From: Acanthopleura granulata
Taxonomy: Eukaryota > Mollusca > Polyplacophora > Chitonida > Chitonidae
Assembly: GCA_016165875.1 (NCBI GenBank)
Contig: JABBOT010000023.1
Coordinates: 620,001 to 684,000, forward strand
Reading direction: 5' to 3'
Length of the DNA stretch: 64,000 nucleotides
Shown here piece after piece: positions 13,934 to 25,810 of the stretch (within the stretch, counting starts at the first letter, position 1; every line of letters begins with the position of its first letter). The position numbers were made by a program, and so were the translations under genes. The notes under the pieces were generated by a model. The model saw nothing but the letters and a program-made list of their open reading frames with translations, was not told the DNA's origin and ran no database searches.

Positions 13934-15430
13934 TCAATGTACCATGTTCTCAGCATTGGAACTGTCAGACAGAATCTGTTCAAAGTTAAAGTCCAAATTC
14001 CCATCAAATTTGAGTTCCTGATTGATGACCTGTTCCACATCACAGTCCACACCAATAAGTGAATCCAGGTCAATGTCATTCAGGTTTCCAAGGTTTGTAT
14101 TGGAGCTGGAGGTAGGGAAGGCATTTGGCAGGCCATTTTCCATAGGTTCCCCACCACGAAGAAAGCCACCGGCATCAGACTGGCCATTTGACTGGATGAA
14201 TTGTCCTCCAAGCTGACTGGCTGAAGGGACTGACTGAGTCAACTGACTCAGCAAATGGCTGTTAGAAGAGCTGCTGTTCCTAACCACAGGCAGCTGATTC
14301 ATCTGACCACTGGCTCCAGAGGCCATCTGAGGGTTATAGAGCGGAAGCCTGCCCTGAGCTCGGGCCTGATTCAGAGAGCGCAGCAGGTTGAGTTGCTGGG
14401 CCTGGGTCACATGGGCTTGGTTACGGGTAAGGGCCTTCAACAACAGGGAATTGTTAGAGGACTGGAGGTGTTGCTGTAGGAGGGGGTTTGTTCTGGTTGC
14501 CTGAGGGCGCTGGATAGATGGCGGCGGAGAGAGCTGTGGGGAGAGTTGGGGCGAGCGAGGTTGAGGAGACATCTGACGTGGCTTTGGGGAGAGCTGCTGG
14601 GTCTGGGAACTGTACGGGCTGCTGGTCAGGTAGTTCATCACCTGGGGAGATGGGTTGGGAGAGGTCTGCTGGCCCTGAGAGTTAAGGGACATGGGCAAGG
14701 GCTCCTGAACCATTGGCTGCTGGCAAAAGTCCAGATTCTGTTGTGGCTGAGAAATATCCAAAGACTGATTGAGATCAGAGAGTAAAGATGGGGATTGCTG
14801 CCTAGGGCTTCTGCTCTGATGGTCCGGATATGGGGGTGGTGCGGGCAGATCATTATATTGCGGGCTATAGTTATTGTTCTGATTGTACTGGGGCAACATT
14901 TGGGGAGAGGGGGAAAGGTTGTCTTGCACCACCATTTGAAGTCCATTTGAATTGTCCACGATTTTCATGCTATCAATTAGACTGTCCACCAGAGTGGTGT
15001 CAGAATAAACATCACCAGACTGCACATAACTTGAGCTGTCCCATGGGAGATCATCTTCCAGATCCTTTTCAAACTCAAATCCAGGTACAGCAGGTATGGG
15101 AGATAGTCTGCCACTGTGTGTGCTGTGTGCAGAGTCCACTCTCTCTCGAAATTGACTATTTGGATCACTTGGGCTCAAAGTGAGGAAATTGTCGTCAGGC
15201 ATATGAGAATTGCCTCCCTCCAGTCTTTGGTTTTTAAGTTCACGAACACGCTTACGGACTCTGTCGCGTTTGGATACCAGCGACTTTGTTTCCATACTAC
15301 TTGTGCGTCTTCTGGCTGGTTTTCCTGGCTTGGCATCTGGGTTGATCACCCACCAGGAGCTTTTGCCTGTTCCTTCATTCTGTATTCTCATGAACCGGTT
15401 GTGCAGGGATAGGTTGTGGCGAATGGAATT
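13934..15430 (-). CDS. foxo: FoxO, coding exon 2 (terminal)
   Basis: This exon encodes residues 118-615 of the forkhead transcription factor FoxO, a DNA-binding regulator excluded from the nucleus by PI3K/AKT signalling. It opens with NSIRHNLSLHNRFM, the recognition helix of the forkhead domain, directly after a TTTCAG acceptor at 15436-15431. The wing follows (GTGKSSWWVINPDAKPGKPA). Next comes RRRTSS, an RxRxxS AKT/14-3-3 site at Ser162, and the basic NLS KRDRVRKRVRELK. A third AKT-type site, RERVDS, is at Ser217. The middle is rich in Gln, Pro and Ser. The C-terminus (DIDLDSLIGVDCDVEQVIN, then LDFNFEQIL) matches the acidic FOXO transactivation segment. The stop TGA is at 13936-13934. Frames on the opposite strand are shadows. 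Confidence 0.97.
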   Translation of the reverse strand, partial: NSIRHNLSLHNRFMRIQNEGTGKSSWWVINPDAKPGKPARRRTSSMETKSLVSKRDRVRKRVRELKNQRLEGGNSHMPDDNFLTLSPSDPNSQFRERVDSAHSTHSGRLSPIPAVPGFEFEKDLEDDLPWDSSSYVQSGDVYSDTTLVDSLIDSMKIVDNSNGLQMVVQDNLSPSPQMLPQYNQNNNYSPQYNDLPAPPPYPDHQSRSPRQQSPSLLSDLNQSLDISQPQQNLDFCQQPMVQEPLPMSLNSQGQQTSPNPSPQVMNYLTSSPYSSQTQQLSPKPRQMSPQPRSPQLSPQLSPPPSIQRPQATRTNPLLQQHLQSSNNSLLLKALTRNQAHVTQAQQLNLLRSLNQARAQGRLPLYNPQMASGASGQMNQLPVVRNSSSSNSHLLSQLTQSVPSASQLGGQFIQSNGQSDAGGFLRGGEPMENGLPNAFPTSSSNTNLGNLNDIDLDSLIGVDCDVEQVINQELKFDGNLDFNFEQILSDSSNAENMVH

Positions 15431-17514
15431 CTGAAACATAAGAATCAAAAACCAATCAGAAACATCATTTGAAAAACACTGCTTAAGTCCTTAAATCTGT
15501 CATTAATGCAGGCAGTATGCACAGCTGGAGATAAATGTCAACCTAAGGTACAACTACATTGTTTGATAGCAATTCTTGATGTGAAATGCATCCTGAAGTT
15601 ATAAAGCACTTTATGATTTTTTCTAAATATTTTAAATTGATTATACCCACAATAGTGTCCCATGACAGAACATGTTTTTGCTTCAAATAGTTAGTAACAA
15701 AAGTCATCACTGCTGCGAATGCATGGAACTACGTGTACATGAATTTAAAATGTATACATTCAGGAATCCAAACACATACAGTGGCAAATTGAGATGTCAC
15801 TGGGTCCTACTATGGTCCAACCTGTCGCCTAAAGGATCCAATATTTTAAATGCAGCTTGTTCTCTTTCTGTTGATGTGTGCTTAGATCGAAGATCCGTTC
15901 AATTCTTCCCAGCTCAGCTTTCAGAAATACTGATCTGTCCTCTTCTATTCACAAACCTATAACTTTTTTTGGTCTTTTCAAGTGTGCCTGTCCTTTAATC
16001 TTAGCAATTATGACTTCACATCACCTAATTATTTGTGAATAATACAGACTGCAACCTGACAATATAAAAGTACATGGAGCATCGACAACAACCCAAATTT
16101 CCCTACAAACCACCACTTTCAATTTAAGTCAACTGCACTTGGCATCATCTGGAAAGATCGAAATCCCTGAAAGGGCGATTGACAACTTATCTGGGCGCCT
16201 CAAATGTAATTTTTGTATAAATAATGAACAGGTATCCCATGGGACAGTAACTGCTGTGAAAATGATGACGATATTAATTTAAGCATGACAAACTGAGTCA
16301 ACCTTACCAAAGCAGGCATGTGATTCAAAAATGGCAGTTGGTAAAGTTCAGATGCTGTCCGAGTATATATGCCACTGGGCGGCTTTGACATTTTGAGGAC
16401 AGCACAGGAATGTTCCAGGTTATAGTGAACAAAATGGCTCAGAGCAGTTGATGCAGAAGCGGAGCTGAGAACATTGTCAAGTGATCTCAGAGCTAACATC
16501 AATTTTACGTTTCCATTTCTATTAACTCGCAAAATGGAGGTCACAAAATTTTCACTTGGTCGTATAATCCAAGATTCTTCTTGAATAAGAACAAACGTGT
16601 TACTCTGCAGCACCTCAGATTACATCCTCACAAGCACACGTACAGCTTCAGCCAGGTCACATGGCCTTATGGCACTCAAACCTTAAAATGAGCCACAGAC
16701 TAACAACCCAGTGTTTTACATGAACTTCTGGGCTCGAAATTACGAAGCATATTACAGTTGAAATTCAATGATGCAGGGGCTAGAAAGGTACACCTTCATT
16801 CAGTAAAGAAGTTAATATTTTTGATATCATTTAAGAAAGCAGAGCCAGGGTTCGTAACAGACTGAAACAATCAAATTCCATGACTTTTTCAATAGCCTTT
16901 GATTTAATTTCCATGATCAACTCAATACCAAACATATACACAAATATGATCAATCTGTCCTCCTACCCAACAGCCACTACATACATATAGTTACCCCAAG
17001 AGGGAAACCATTTGACGATTTGCCTTATATGTCACACTGAAGAATTTTTTAACTTATGATTTACATTTGGCAGCATTTACTCATGATGGGAGAAAACCAG
17101 GCATTTGTTTGCAAAGGAAACTAAAGACCAGAGCTCTTAGACTTAAGCCTGGAGACTCTCAAAACCAGCACAGTTTGGGTTTGAACTTCATTCAAAGAAT
17201 TTTAAAATACACTCTCTACACCGTAAACAACCTAAAATTTTTCCTTCAACTAAATTGCACATTTTGCCTTTAAATTTTTTACTGTTAGCATTTTGACTTG
17301 TGTGAAAGGTAAAATAATATCTTGCTGGGGGAACATAAGTTATTTAGCACCAAAGTAACACTTTGTGACATCTAAATGCCTCTAAAATGGTATTTAGTAC
17401 TTTAGGTTAAAGATTTTCATCGTGACAATACCAACAATACGATTTTTTCAATGAATAATACATACATCAAAAGGTTACATTTCCTTGTGCTTATCTATAT
17501 ATATATGTCTGATT

Positions 17515-17656
17515 TCAAATGCACGTGTGGGTCTGCCAGCAACCTGCAGCTGGTCGTGGGTTTCCCCCCACCATAATGCTGGCCGCCATTGTATAGTGGA
17601 AATATTCTTGAGTACTGCGTAAAACACCAATCAAATGAATAAGTAAATAAATGCAT
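17515..17656 (+). mobile_element. SINE fragment, plus orientation
   Basis: This is the 3' half of the local SINE family, in FoxO intron 1. It reads TCTGCCAGCAACCTGCAG, then CCACCATAATGCTGGCCGCC, then ATATTCTTGAGTACTGCGTA, and ends in an AATAAGTAAATAAA tail at about 17638-17651. It is opposite in orientation to the copies at 0.3 and 7.9 kb. The tRNA-like head is absent. Confidence 0.8.
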
Positions 17657-18105
17657 GTGTGACAATGTTGTTGTTGTTGGAATATTACTTCCGTATGAGT
17701 GTGGCTTATTAAGCAGCACACAGCACCAAATGCTATGCTTGACTCACTGTCATATGCCTACCTCATGAAGGGATTAATATTTCTACACTTCCAGTAAGTG
17801 CCTGTAACTTTCATCAGATTACTGAACGCATATCAAGCAAGGTGTGAAACTAAAGAGGGCCTCAAAAGCTATACCAGTATGTCTGACTCGAAATGAACTT
17901 GGTCTATGGTCATATCAGTCAAATCTTTGAGGACGATTTCTTTCTTTTTCCTTAATTGAATAAATTGGAATTCATGTAGCCACCTGTTATGTGATGGTGA
18001 ACATTGTTTTCTGTACCGGTCATGTGATACAATTAGCAACAGTGTGTAAAGTCCGCCATTTTGAATTATGGGCATGGATAGTTTCATGAGAGGCGGAAAA
18101 CAAAC

Positions 18106-18413
18106 ACTGTAAATGCCTTTTTATTCGCGGTGATAAACTTTCGCAGATTGGCTAAGAAGATACATTCTTGGGAATCAACTTTCGCGGTTCTTAACAGAAT
18201 TTTAACAAAACAACTGATAAATGAAAATCAAACTACAATACAGAAACGTCAAGTAATAAAACAACTCAAGCATTCAAATAACAACGTTATCATGTAAACT
18301 TGTTTGTATGAAACGCATGGGTTTTATATTCGATGGCACTTATTTTCGCAGAAATGTGTTTGCCGCGAAATCTGTGAATGTTAGTACCACGCAAATAAAA
18401 AGGCATTTACAGT
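18106..18413. mobile_element. MITE-like element with terminal inverted repeats
   Basis: The left end reads ACTGTAAATGCCTTTTTATT followed by CGCGG. The right end, reverse-complemented, reads ACTGTAAATGCCTTTTTATT followed by TGCGTGG. The TIRs are thus about 25 bp and near perfect, enclosing a 308-bp element without a coding frame. AAC on both sides (18103-18105 and 18414-18416) is a possible target-site duplication. The superfamily is not assigned. It is probably non-autonomous and sits in FoxO intron 1. Confidence 0.8.
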
Positions 18414-20739
18414 AACCTACAGAATTTTCTATTAAAAAATCAAGGGGCTGAAACTATATTCCGGTTTCAGAAAGGTTAAACATGCACAAAGTCCAGTGGG
18501 TCAGCATTGGACCGTTACAAAGTGAGACTAGGCTGGCTTCATGTGACGAGGTTGAGGTGTTTGTGTTCCGTTTGAAAGGATGTGTTTACTCTAGAACAGC
18601 AGATTTTGCAGAACACATTCTCCGTCCATAAAACTCACTTTGTCATAATCGTGAAATTTAACGAACTCGATCCCAATTTCATTTTGTGTGTAAAAGCAAG
18701 AGGAAGTCTATAGGCCCAACAGAAATATCACTCATTATTAACCTGTTACTAATTTTAGCCCCAGTTTATGGTTTCAAATATATTGCAGAATTATTTACTC
18801 AGGAACCTTAAGCTCTTTTCACTAAAGGCAGATGAATACATTACCCTTTTAGGAAAGTTGCAGGCATACAAAAGTCCATCTGGAGAGTGACTTTCACAGC
18901 TCCCTGCTGCTTCTGTCAGTCGCCAAATATGGACTCATACATTTTACAGTTCCATCCTGAGAGCACAGACTGGTAGGCCTGCATTATATGTATAACAATA
19001 ACAGCTACAACAAAACCATTTTGATAGGAACTAAGTCAACAAAGCAGAGACAGAGATTGTAGACAAAGAACACAGATGTGATTCATGAGAAATTAAAATT
19101 CATGTAGTCATTTTTCAGGATTTCCATGACTGATGGCTAAATTTAATGACTTTTCAGGCCTGGAAAAGGTAATTAACAAATTCTACGACTTTCCAGGATT
19201 TCTATGACCCATACGAACCATGAGACTTAACGGATGTACAAGCAACCTGATTGGTAGATAACAGAAGTTTTTTCCGAAAATATATGGCATTGAATGTGTA
19301 CTACAGTATGTCTTTGAATAAATAAATAAAATTCCTAAAGGCTCCAGATGATGTTTGGAAATCACATCATTCAAACGGTATTACTTCTTTGCAATCATAT
19401 TTCATGTATCTTCTCTTAATGTGTTTTGTCATATACACCTATGTGTGTACCAAATATACATAGGTGTCTTTCTTCAAAACGTGCGTAAAATACACACCAA
19501 TGAAACTTTGGTAATTGGACAGTATAAATTCAGCTGTTGTGCAATCGTTGTTATGACTTTACATACAACAAAAAATTATAAAAATGTTTTCTCATCACCT
19601 ATAACTATGCCCAGGACAGGTGTTCTGTGGAAGACTACATCAACAGATGCTCTCGGACTGTAGAAAGCAGTAATGTATTACTTTGTATATTTGGAGCTGC
19701 CTACTAATATGATTTGAGTCCTTACATCAAAATCTTTGCCTGAGAGCTGATTTCCTAAAAATTTCTACCGGTTACACCCTGCACTAATTGCCTCACAACA
19801 GTCAGCCAGGGTGCTGTCACAGTTTTTTCAACTGCTTGTCATGAGTTCATGGAACAGTGTACCGCTGTAACTTTATACATGTATGATTGATCAAATATAT
19901 GATTGAGATATTCTCCATGTGCAAGATTGGCTTCCTCTTGTTCATGGTGCGGATTTCTACACATCCACACTGACAGTAATTCCACCCAGTTCACAGTTTA
20001 ACACTGAAACCCAAATGTTAACTTATGTGCTGACATGCGTCTACATGCATTTGATACATATACAAATAAGACTAAATAACTCAAGAGAAGCTGAATTACT
20101 GAATTCAAGCAGCTCTTTATGTTGCTCTGTTTGTATTTCATATTTTTGAAATCTTATATTTTAACACAATGAGGGAATCCTGTTTTTCCCATAATTTGCT
20201 CTTGTCAGTTACAGCAGATTGATATACAATGTGATTTGGGAGTCAGAATTTTTGCATCAATTGTTGATGCATAGTTTTGACTTTAAACTTTTTCGAAAAA
20301 AAAAACATCATAGCTAACATTACTGCACAGTAATGGTCTCCACTGTGTTTTCTGTTCAAATTTTCTCAATATTTTCTGGAACTATCTTGGGAGGAATGTA
20401 TAGTTTGGCCTTTACCATTTCACAGATATCAATATCAGTCCGCATCTCATTTACATACGAGTCAAAACAAACACAAGTTGTCTTACCTTTCAACTGCCTA
20501 TTACCGTTCATAATAAAATATGGGATAAATACTTAAGGCATAAGCTTATACCTGTGGTGACAGAAACAAATCATTTATGGCTTCATTTTCACAAAAACTA
20601 GCCTTTAATAATGATATTAATGATTGAAATGGTAAAAGATTTACAGTAGCCTGCCTTGTGAGTTCCATGGCCCATTTTGCCATATATTTGCTTAAAGATT
20701 TTGTATCTTTTGAATTTCATTGTTTTCCTTGCAGTTCAA

Positions 20740-20850
20740 CTAGTATATTGTGTCAATGTTTATAAATGTGTGTTTGTGGAGCGCCTTAGGGAAGATCAAT
20801 AATATACTGAGTTGTATTACCCTAAGAAAATAAAGACATTATTATTATAA
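20740..20850 (+). repeat. Retroelement-like 3' tail
   Basis: The segment reads GGAGCGCCTTAGGGAAGATC and soon ends in AAATAAAGACATTATTATTA. A GCGC...(ATT)n ending of this sort is typical of non-LTR elements and SINEs. No coding domain is attached. It is followed by a short inverted repeat, TGACCCATTATAT near 20869 and ATATAATGGGTCA near 20942. Confidence 0.4.
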
Positions 20851-23800
20851 ATAGAATATGCGATTCATGACCCATTATATTGAATTCATTGACCTCATGA
20901 TGTAAGTTCATTTGTTCTGAACCTCTCCTTTAATAAATATGATATAATGGGTCACTCACTGTATATCTTCTATGTAAACCGCCATGGACACTAGCGAGAT
21001 ATTGCAGTTTCTGCAAACACGTCTTCTATAATATCATTGAAATTTTTATGTCCACATACTAGTTATCCTACAGCTCCGCAAAAATTTGGGATATTATTTT
21101 TGGTGTGTCCACATGTCTGCCACGCTTTACTTTCTGCGTAATAACTGTTCGAAATATTGTCCAAGTTTGATCAAATTTCATGCGCAGATTGACTTTAGAT
21201 GAAAACTTCTGCATATTTAACAACTTTCTTGATTTTAAAGTGAAAGACGGCACATGTTCAAAGATAAATTTGCCACACAGGTTGGACAATATTATGTCCA
21301 TTTCGGTAAAGTATTTTTTTTGAACAGCTACCACAACAGTGGAAACTGGCATTTGATAGTGATCCGTCCACTAACATGAAACGCAGCCATTGTTTGTGGG
21401 CTGTAAGGTATTTGTTCCCAGCGCGGAACACTCTTGTCACCTGATACTGTAGTAAGCTGCCAGGGTTGTACTTGAAACTTATGTATATATGGAAATTTAT
21501 AACATTGAAATATCATGAGACTTATCCCTCTACAATACAATGGTCTGGAAAAAATTTGTAGTGTTATCCACTCAGGTACTTGATACAAATGAAATACATA
21601 GCATTAAAATAGTGTTCTGTTCCTATGTTATTACATCTTACATTGACAGTCAACTCAGAACATTTACGTCACAGCTCTCTGGCTCGTCAATCTCTTACAA
21701 GCTTAAAAGTATGGGCCCATTCAGATCCTCAGTCCACAGCAAACACTCCACACTTCAAACGAAGATAATTCAGCAACGAATTCATACAAATTCAAACAGG
21801 TTTTTGCATTCAAGAGAGAATTTTGTGATCTTTTTAATGAAAGTGCCTCATTCAATAACTGTCTTTCACTATAGTTTTGCACGCAGTGACTGCTTCGCAT
21901 ACCTTCCAATCATGATAAAATTTTGCATGCAGGTTTATTCTATGACCATCAGACGATGTTTGTAAACCAGCTTCATCCCCGAACGAGTTTGGCACATTTT
22001 GTAGGAGATTTAGAATTCTTTCAATTAGCCTGTTAGTGTGCTTCTGATAACCTGCTGTCACAGCACAACCTATTTTGGATCTGTCATCTTCCCTAATCAT
22101 CACCTTCCCTAAATCTTAAGACCTTTACGTTCATAACGGTTGTGAGACAGTGTTCATACTCTGATATCAAAAGGCTGTAGTTTGATTTTTTATAATTATC
22201 CAAAACATTCAAAACTGAAAAAATCTGAAAACTGATACCTACAGTATAATTACTACTTATCTTGCAGACAGGTTCGTTCCACATGTCCAAAGACAAATAA
22301 TTAGTATGTCCCCATTATTTGCCCCATCCTTGAAATCTCTGCTTCCATTCAAAATTATTCACAAAAGTACCAAACTAGTACAAGAGACAAAACTGCTGTT
22401 AGAAGTATGGGTTCATGCCCGTTGCACAACGTACAAACAGTGCGTCAAATGTATTAACTCTTAGGCCATCTCTAAAAAAATGTTCTTTGGGCATAAACCA
22501 ACTGATCGTTGAAAAAGGGCCCTACTCAAAAGTTTTCATTGGTATTCATTAAAAACTGCTTTTCATTCTTCTCTCCATGTTAATTTCCTTCAAATCCCTG
22601 TCTTTTTGTCTTTCCCTACCAACCAACTCTATTTTTTCTATTATTGTCGGTTCTTGCCCAACAGTTTTTTTAAGGATAACCATACCAGAACTGTAATGAA
22701 AGAAAATAGCTGTATGTGCAGCTGATTATTCTTCCTTATACTATACTTCAAGTACACTACAGAGAACATCTCCATGTGTCAGAGGCCAGCTCAGAATGTT
22801 TTTATGAGATATTCTAAGCTTGTGAGTATGCCATTTGCACTGAATGTGAAGAATGCTGTTGTTATAGACAACTCTCCTTTTAACCATAAACTGTCCAGGG
22901 TTCATCACAACTTCATTGTCCAGTGTGATCACAGCGGAACAGTTTGGACATCTTTAGTGTATTCTGGGGCAGGTCACTGAGGGCCGCAGTGACCGGTAGT
23001 ATTTACATAAATGTCCATGTAGGACAAAGTGTGGGTGTGTAACCTGGGTATGATGTTTTCCCCTAAGCCCTCACCTGATGTATCACCAAAGCTTTCATGC
23101 ATATTCTTGCTACAGCAAGACGCTGACTACACGAGACACTAACTGTCTGACTCTTTGGATGATCATAAACAGATGAGGACTTTCAAAAAGAATGCCTTCC
23201 AATTGATTTATAGGATGTCATTTCGCTCAGTTCTTGGTGTACAATGAGTAGTTCACAGATATAGCAAACAGAGACATAAACAGTCATAAGAATTCACATG
23301 CCAACCAAAACCTTTACTGAACACTTCAGAAGTCAGTTCCATGTGTACCTGATATAAACTGGTGAAATTAATGCAAACACAAATACCATCAATTAGTAAG
23401 AATTATGTATTTCTAAAGACCAAACCTAAGTGTACTTGAAAGTCATTTCTTTTTTCATGACATTGCGATGTATTTGCAGTGTACTTTCATCTGGCCATTC
23501 CACTCTAGAGGATATACAGGGGCAATATAAATGTATTATAATGAAATGAAATTTTTAATGTCATAAGATTTAAAATTTTGTGAAGGAAACACCACTCTGG
23601 AAAAAAGCCTCACCAGGTACCCCTGAAATTCGTCAAGTAAGAAGAGATGCACAACAAACAATCTACATGTATTTATCAATCACTACCCCGCAGTCCAAAA
23701 AATGATTTTCCATAAGGCAAGGAATGGATGAAGAGAGTGTTTTGAAACTCATTTGTCACAGCTTTAAGCTCGTTAAAATTTGGAGAACTTGTCATGTGTG

Positions 23801-24699
23801 AGAGAGAAAAAAAAAAGAAAAGATTTCTTGGTATGATACATTTATATGTTAGATAGACTCTTACTTGATTATAGGAGGTATCAACTACCTCTGGCCTAAC
23901 AGCTAGCCTCCCCTAAAAGTGTGATATACATTAACATATTCATGTATCTTGGCAAGAAGTAGACTATGAAATACTATAAATTTCTTATCCTTTAGACTTG
24001 AGAGTATGGCCATGACCTGGAAGAATACCAGCAATATTCACAACAGTAGTATGGCTCCAACAAAGAAAAACGCGCAGAGACATCATTAAAAATATGTTGC
24101 AGTTAACCCGATCAACCTTCCAAAAAAGGGTTTTTGGTTTGCTTTAAATGGAACTTTTTATTTTCTATCCATTTCAATTTCTTAAAATCCTTATTTATTT
24201 CATTCAGCAAGAACAAAACAAAATTCCCTACCCTATTTTGTGTGATAGGGTCGCATTAACTGTAACATGGAGTGTTTTAAGATTGGACTCACAGGTGTGT
24301 TCACGTGGCCTCAAGCTGGTTCTTCAATTATGTTTTAAGTATGGCGATACAAGGTTGTTCACAGATGGGGAGACATTATTATAAGTATAATCTTTCCTAG
24401 GAATACCCATTTCACCACAATACTTCGCACAAAAGTTGATTAATCATCTTGTCCATGCAGAGATAGTGCTTACTATATGAATTGCATTAAACATTAAACA
24501 CACTGGATAGATGAAGTTTTAAGAAGAATGAATCAACTGATACGCAGAACAGAATGGGTATTCTTTTCAGAAAACAGGCCAATTGAAGACTGAAAGTTTG
24601 TAAGTATGATAATTCATCTGATTCTTTAACAGTTACATGTGATTAGTTTGAAAGTGTAAAACACCAGAAGACCTACACTAATGTCAAAACCTGTCTTTA

Positions 24700-25140
24700 C
24701 AGCAAGGTGAAATGATAAAGATTGAGGTAGTCTGAATTACTTTCCTACAGCTTCAAAAAATCATAGTTTATTAAACTTGCTATTAAACATTTCTTCACAA
24801 AATTAGAAAGCAAAAATTTTCTGTCCTTTCCACTTTGCCTGGGGTGATGCCACACATGAACATATGATGTCACAGGTAAATGCATGTCACACATGATGTC
24901 ACACATGAACACACCCATTGCTGATGTATATCCACACTGACAATGTACTTTCAAATGCCAATTGCGTGATCTCAGCATAACTATCGTATTCAATGTCACA
25001 CCTGGCTGCTTTAATGTCATATAAGGAATAGTATCATGTCCCACTCAGACAATTTCATGGACACTGTCAAGGATTTTGCTCTCTGAGGAAACTTTAGCTA
25101 CAATGGTTAAATAGTTATTCTTCGTAAATCCATTTGAACA
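24700..25140. repeat. Diverged dispersed repeat, copy 1
   Basis: This shares an ordered series of blocks with 25405-25800. They are GAAATGATAAAGA.TGAG, then a CAAAATTTTTCTG-like block, then repeated TGATGTCACA-type motifs, TGTCATATAA.GAATA and a GAGGAAAC-like end. A matching start block (GGTGAAATGATAAAGATTGA) is seen inverted near 40790-40812. It is a low-identity, old repeat of unknown class. Confidence 0.55.
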
Positions 25141-25404
25141 ACTCAGCTATCTTTGTTCCATAGCATTTCCTTGATACCATTTTATTATTTCTACCCAGTT
25201 TCCATTCAGACTCAAGTACATGTAGCACTCTGAGTCATATGAATCCAAATGCTGAACTCTGACCTTTTATAAACTCGGACCATTTGATATTTGAAAGTGC
25301 CCTTGTGAAGAAAACAACCAGACCCTATCTTCGACCCTGTACTATATATATTATATCCACAGACTTAAACAGCCACTCTGGTCTGAAAACACCTTTTTCT
25401 TTAA

Positions 25405-25810
25405 ACCAAGAGGAAATGATAAAGACTGAGATGGTTTGAAAAGGTTTCCTAAACTATAAAAACATAGCACTGTATTTAAACAGATATTGTACGTCTCATC
25501 ATAGAACACAGAAACAAAATTTTTCTGTTTTTTCTGAAATTTTTCAATGTGGCTGGTATGACATCACGCAAGAACACATGACGCCACTGAACGTCCAAAA
25601 TGACGCTGCTCTTTCAAACGCTCTTGACGTCATCACTGCATGAATGCCTCACTCGATGTCACATCTGCCTGTTTCGACGTCATATAAAGAATATTATCAC
25701 ATCACATCAGGAAAATTTTACAGACATAGCCAAAGACTTTTCCTAAGGAATCTTGAGGTATATGCATTAAATACTCTTGTTCATCGAAACTCCTTTTGAA
25801 CCATGGTGAT
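25405..25810. repeat. Diverged dispersed repeat, copy 2
   Basis: This is a direct repeat of 24700-25140 at about 700 bp spacing. It is notable for CRE-like ACGTCA cores: TTGACGTCATCA near 25624 and CGACGTCATATAA near 25675. Copy 1 has TGATGTCA or TAATGTCA at comparable positions. Confidence 0.55.

Noticed and set aside
14022..15434. Several plus-strand frames (for example 14546-14785, 14830-15183, 15116-15412)
   Set aside because: They are antisense shadows of the strongly supported FoxO exon 2.
21068..22296. Series of 60-95-codon minus-strand frames in FoxO intron 1
   Set aside because: I considered a transposon remnant, but no transposase or reverse-transcriptase motif is visible and the frames are separated by stops.
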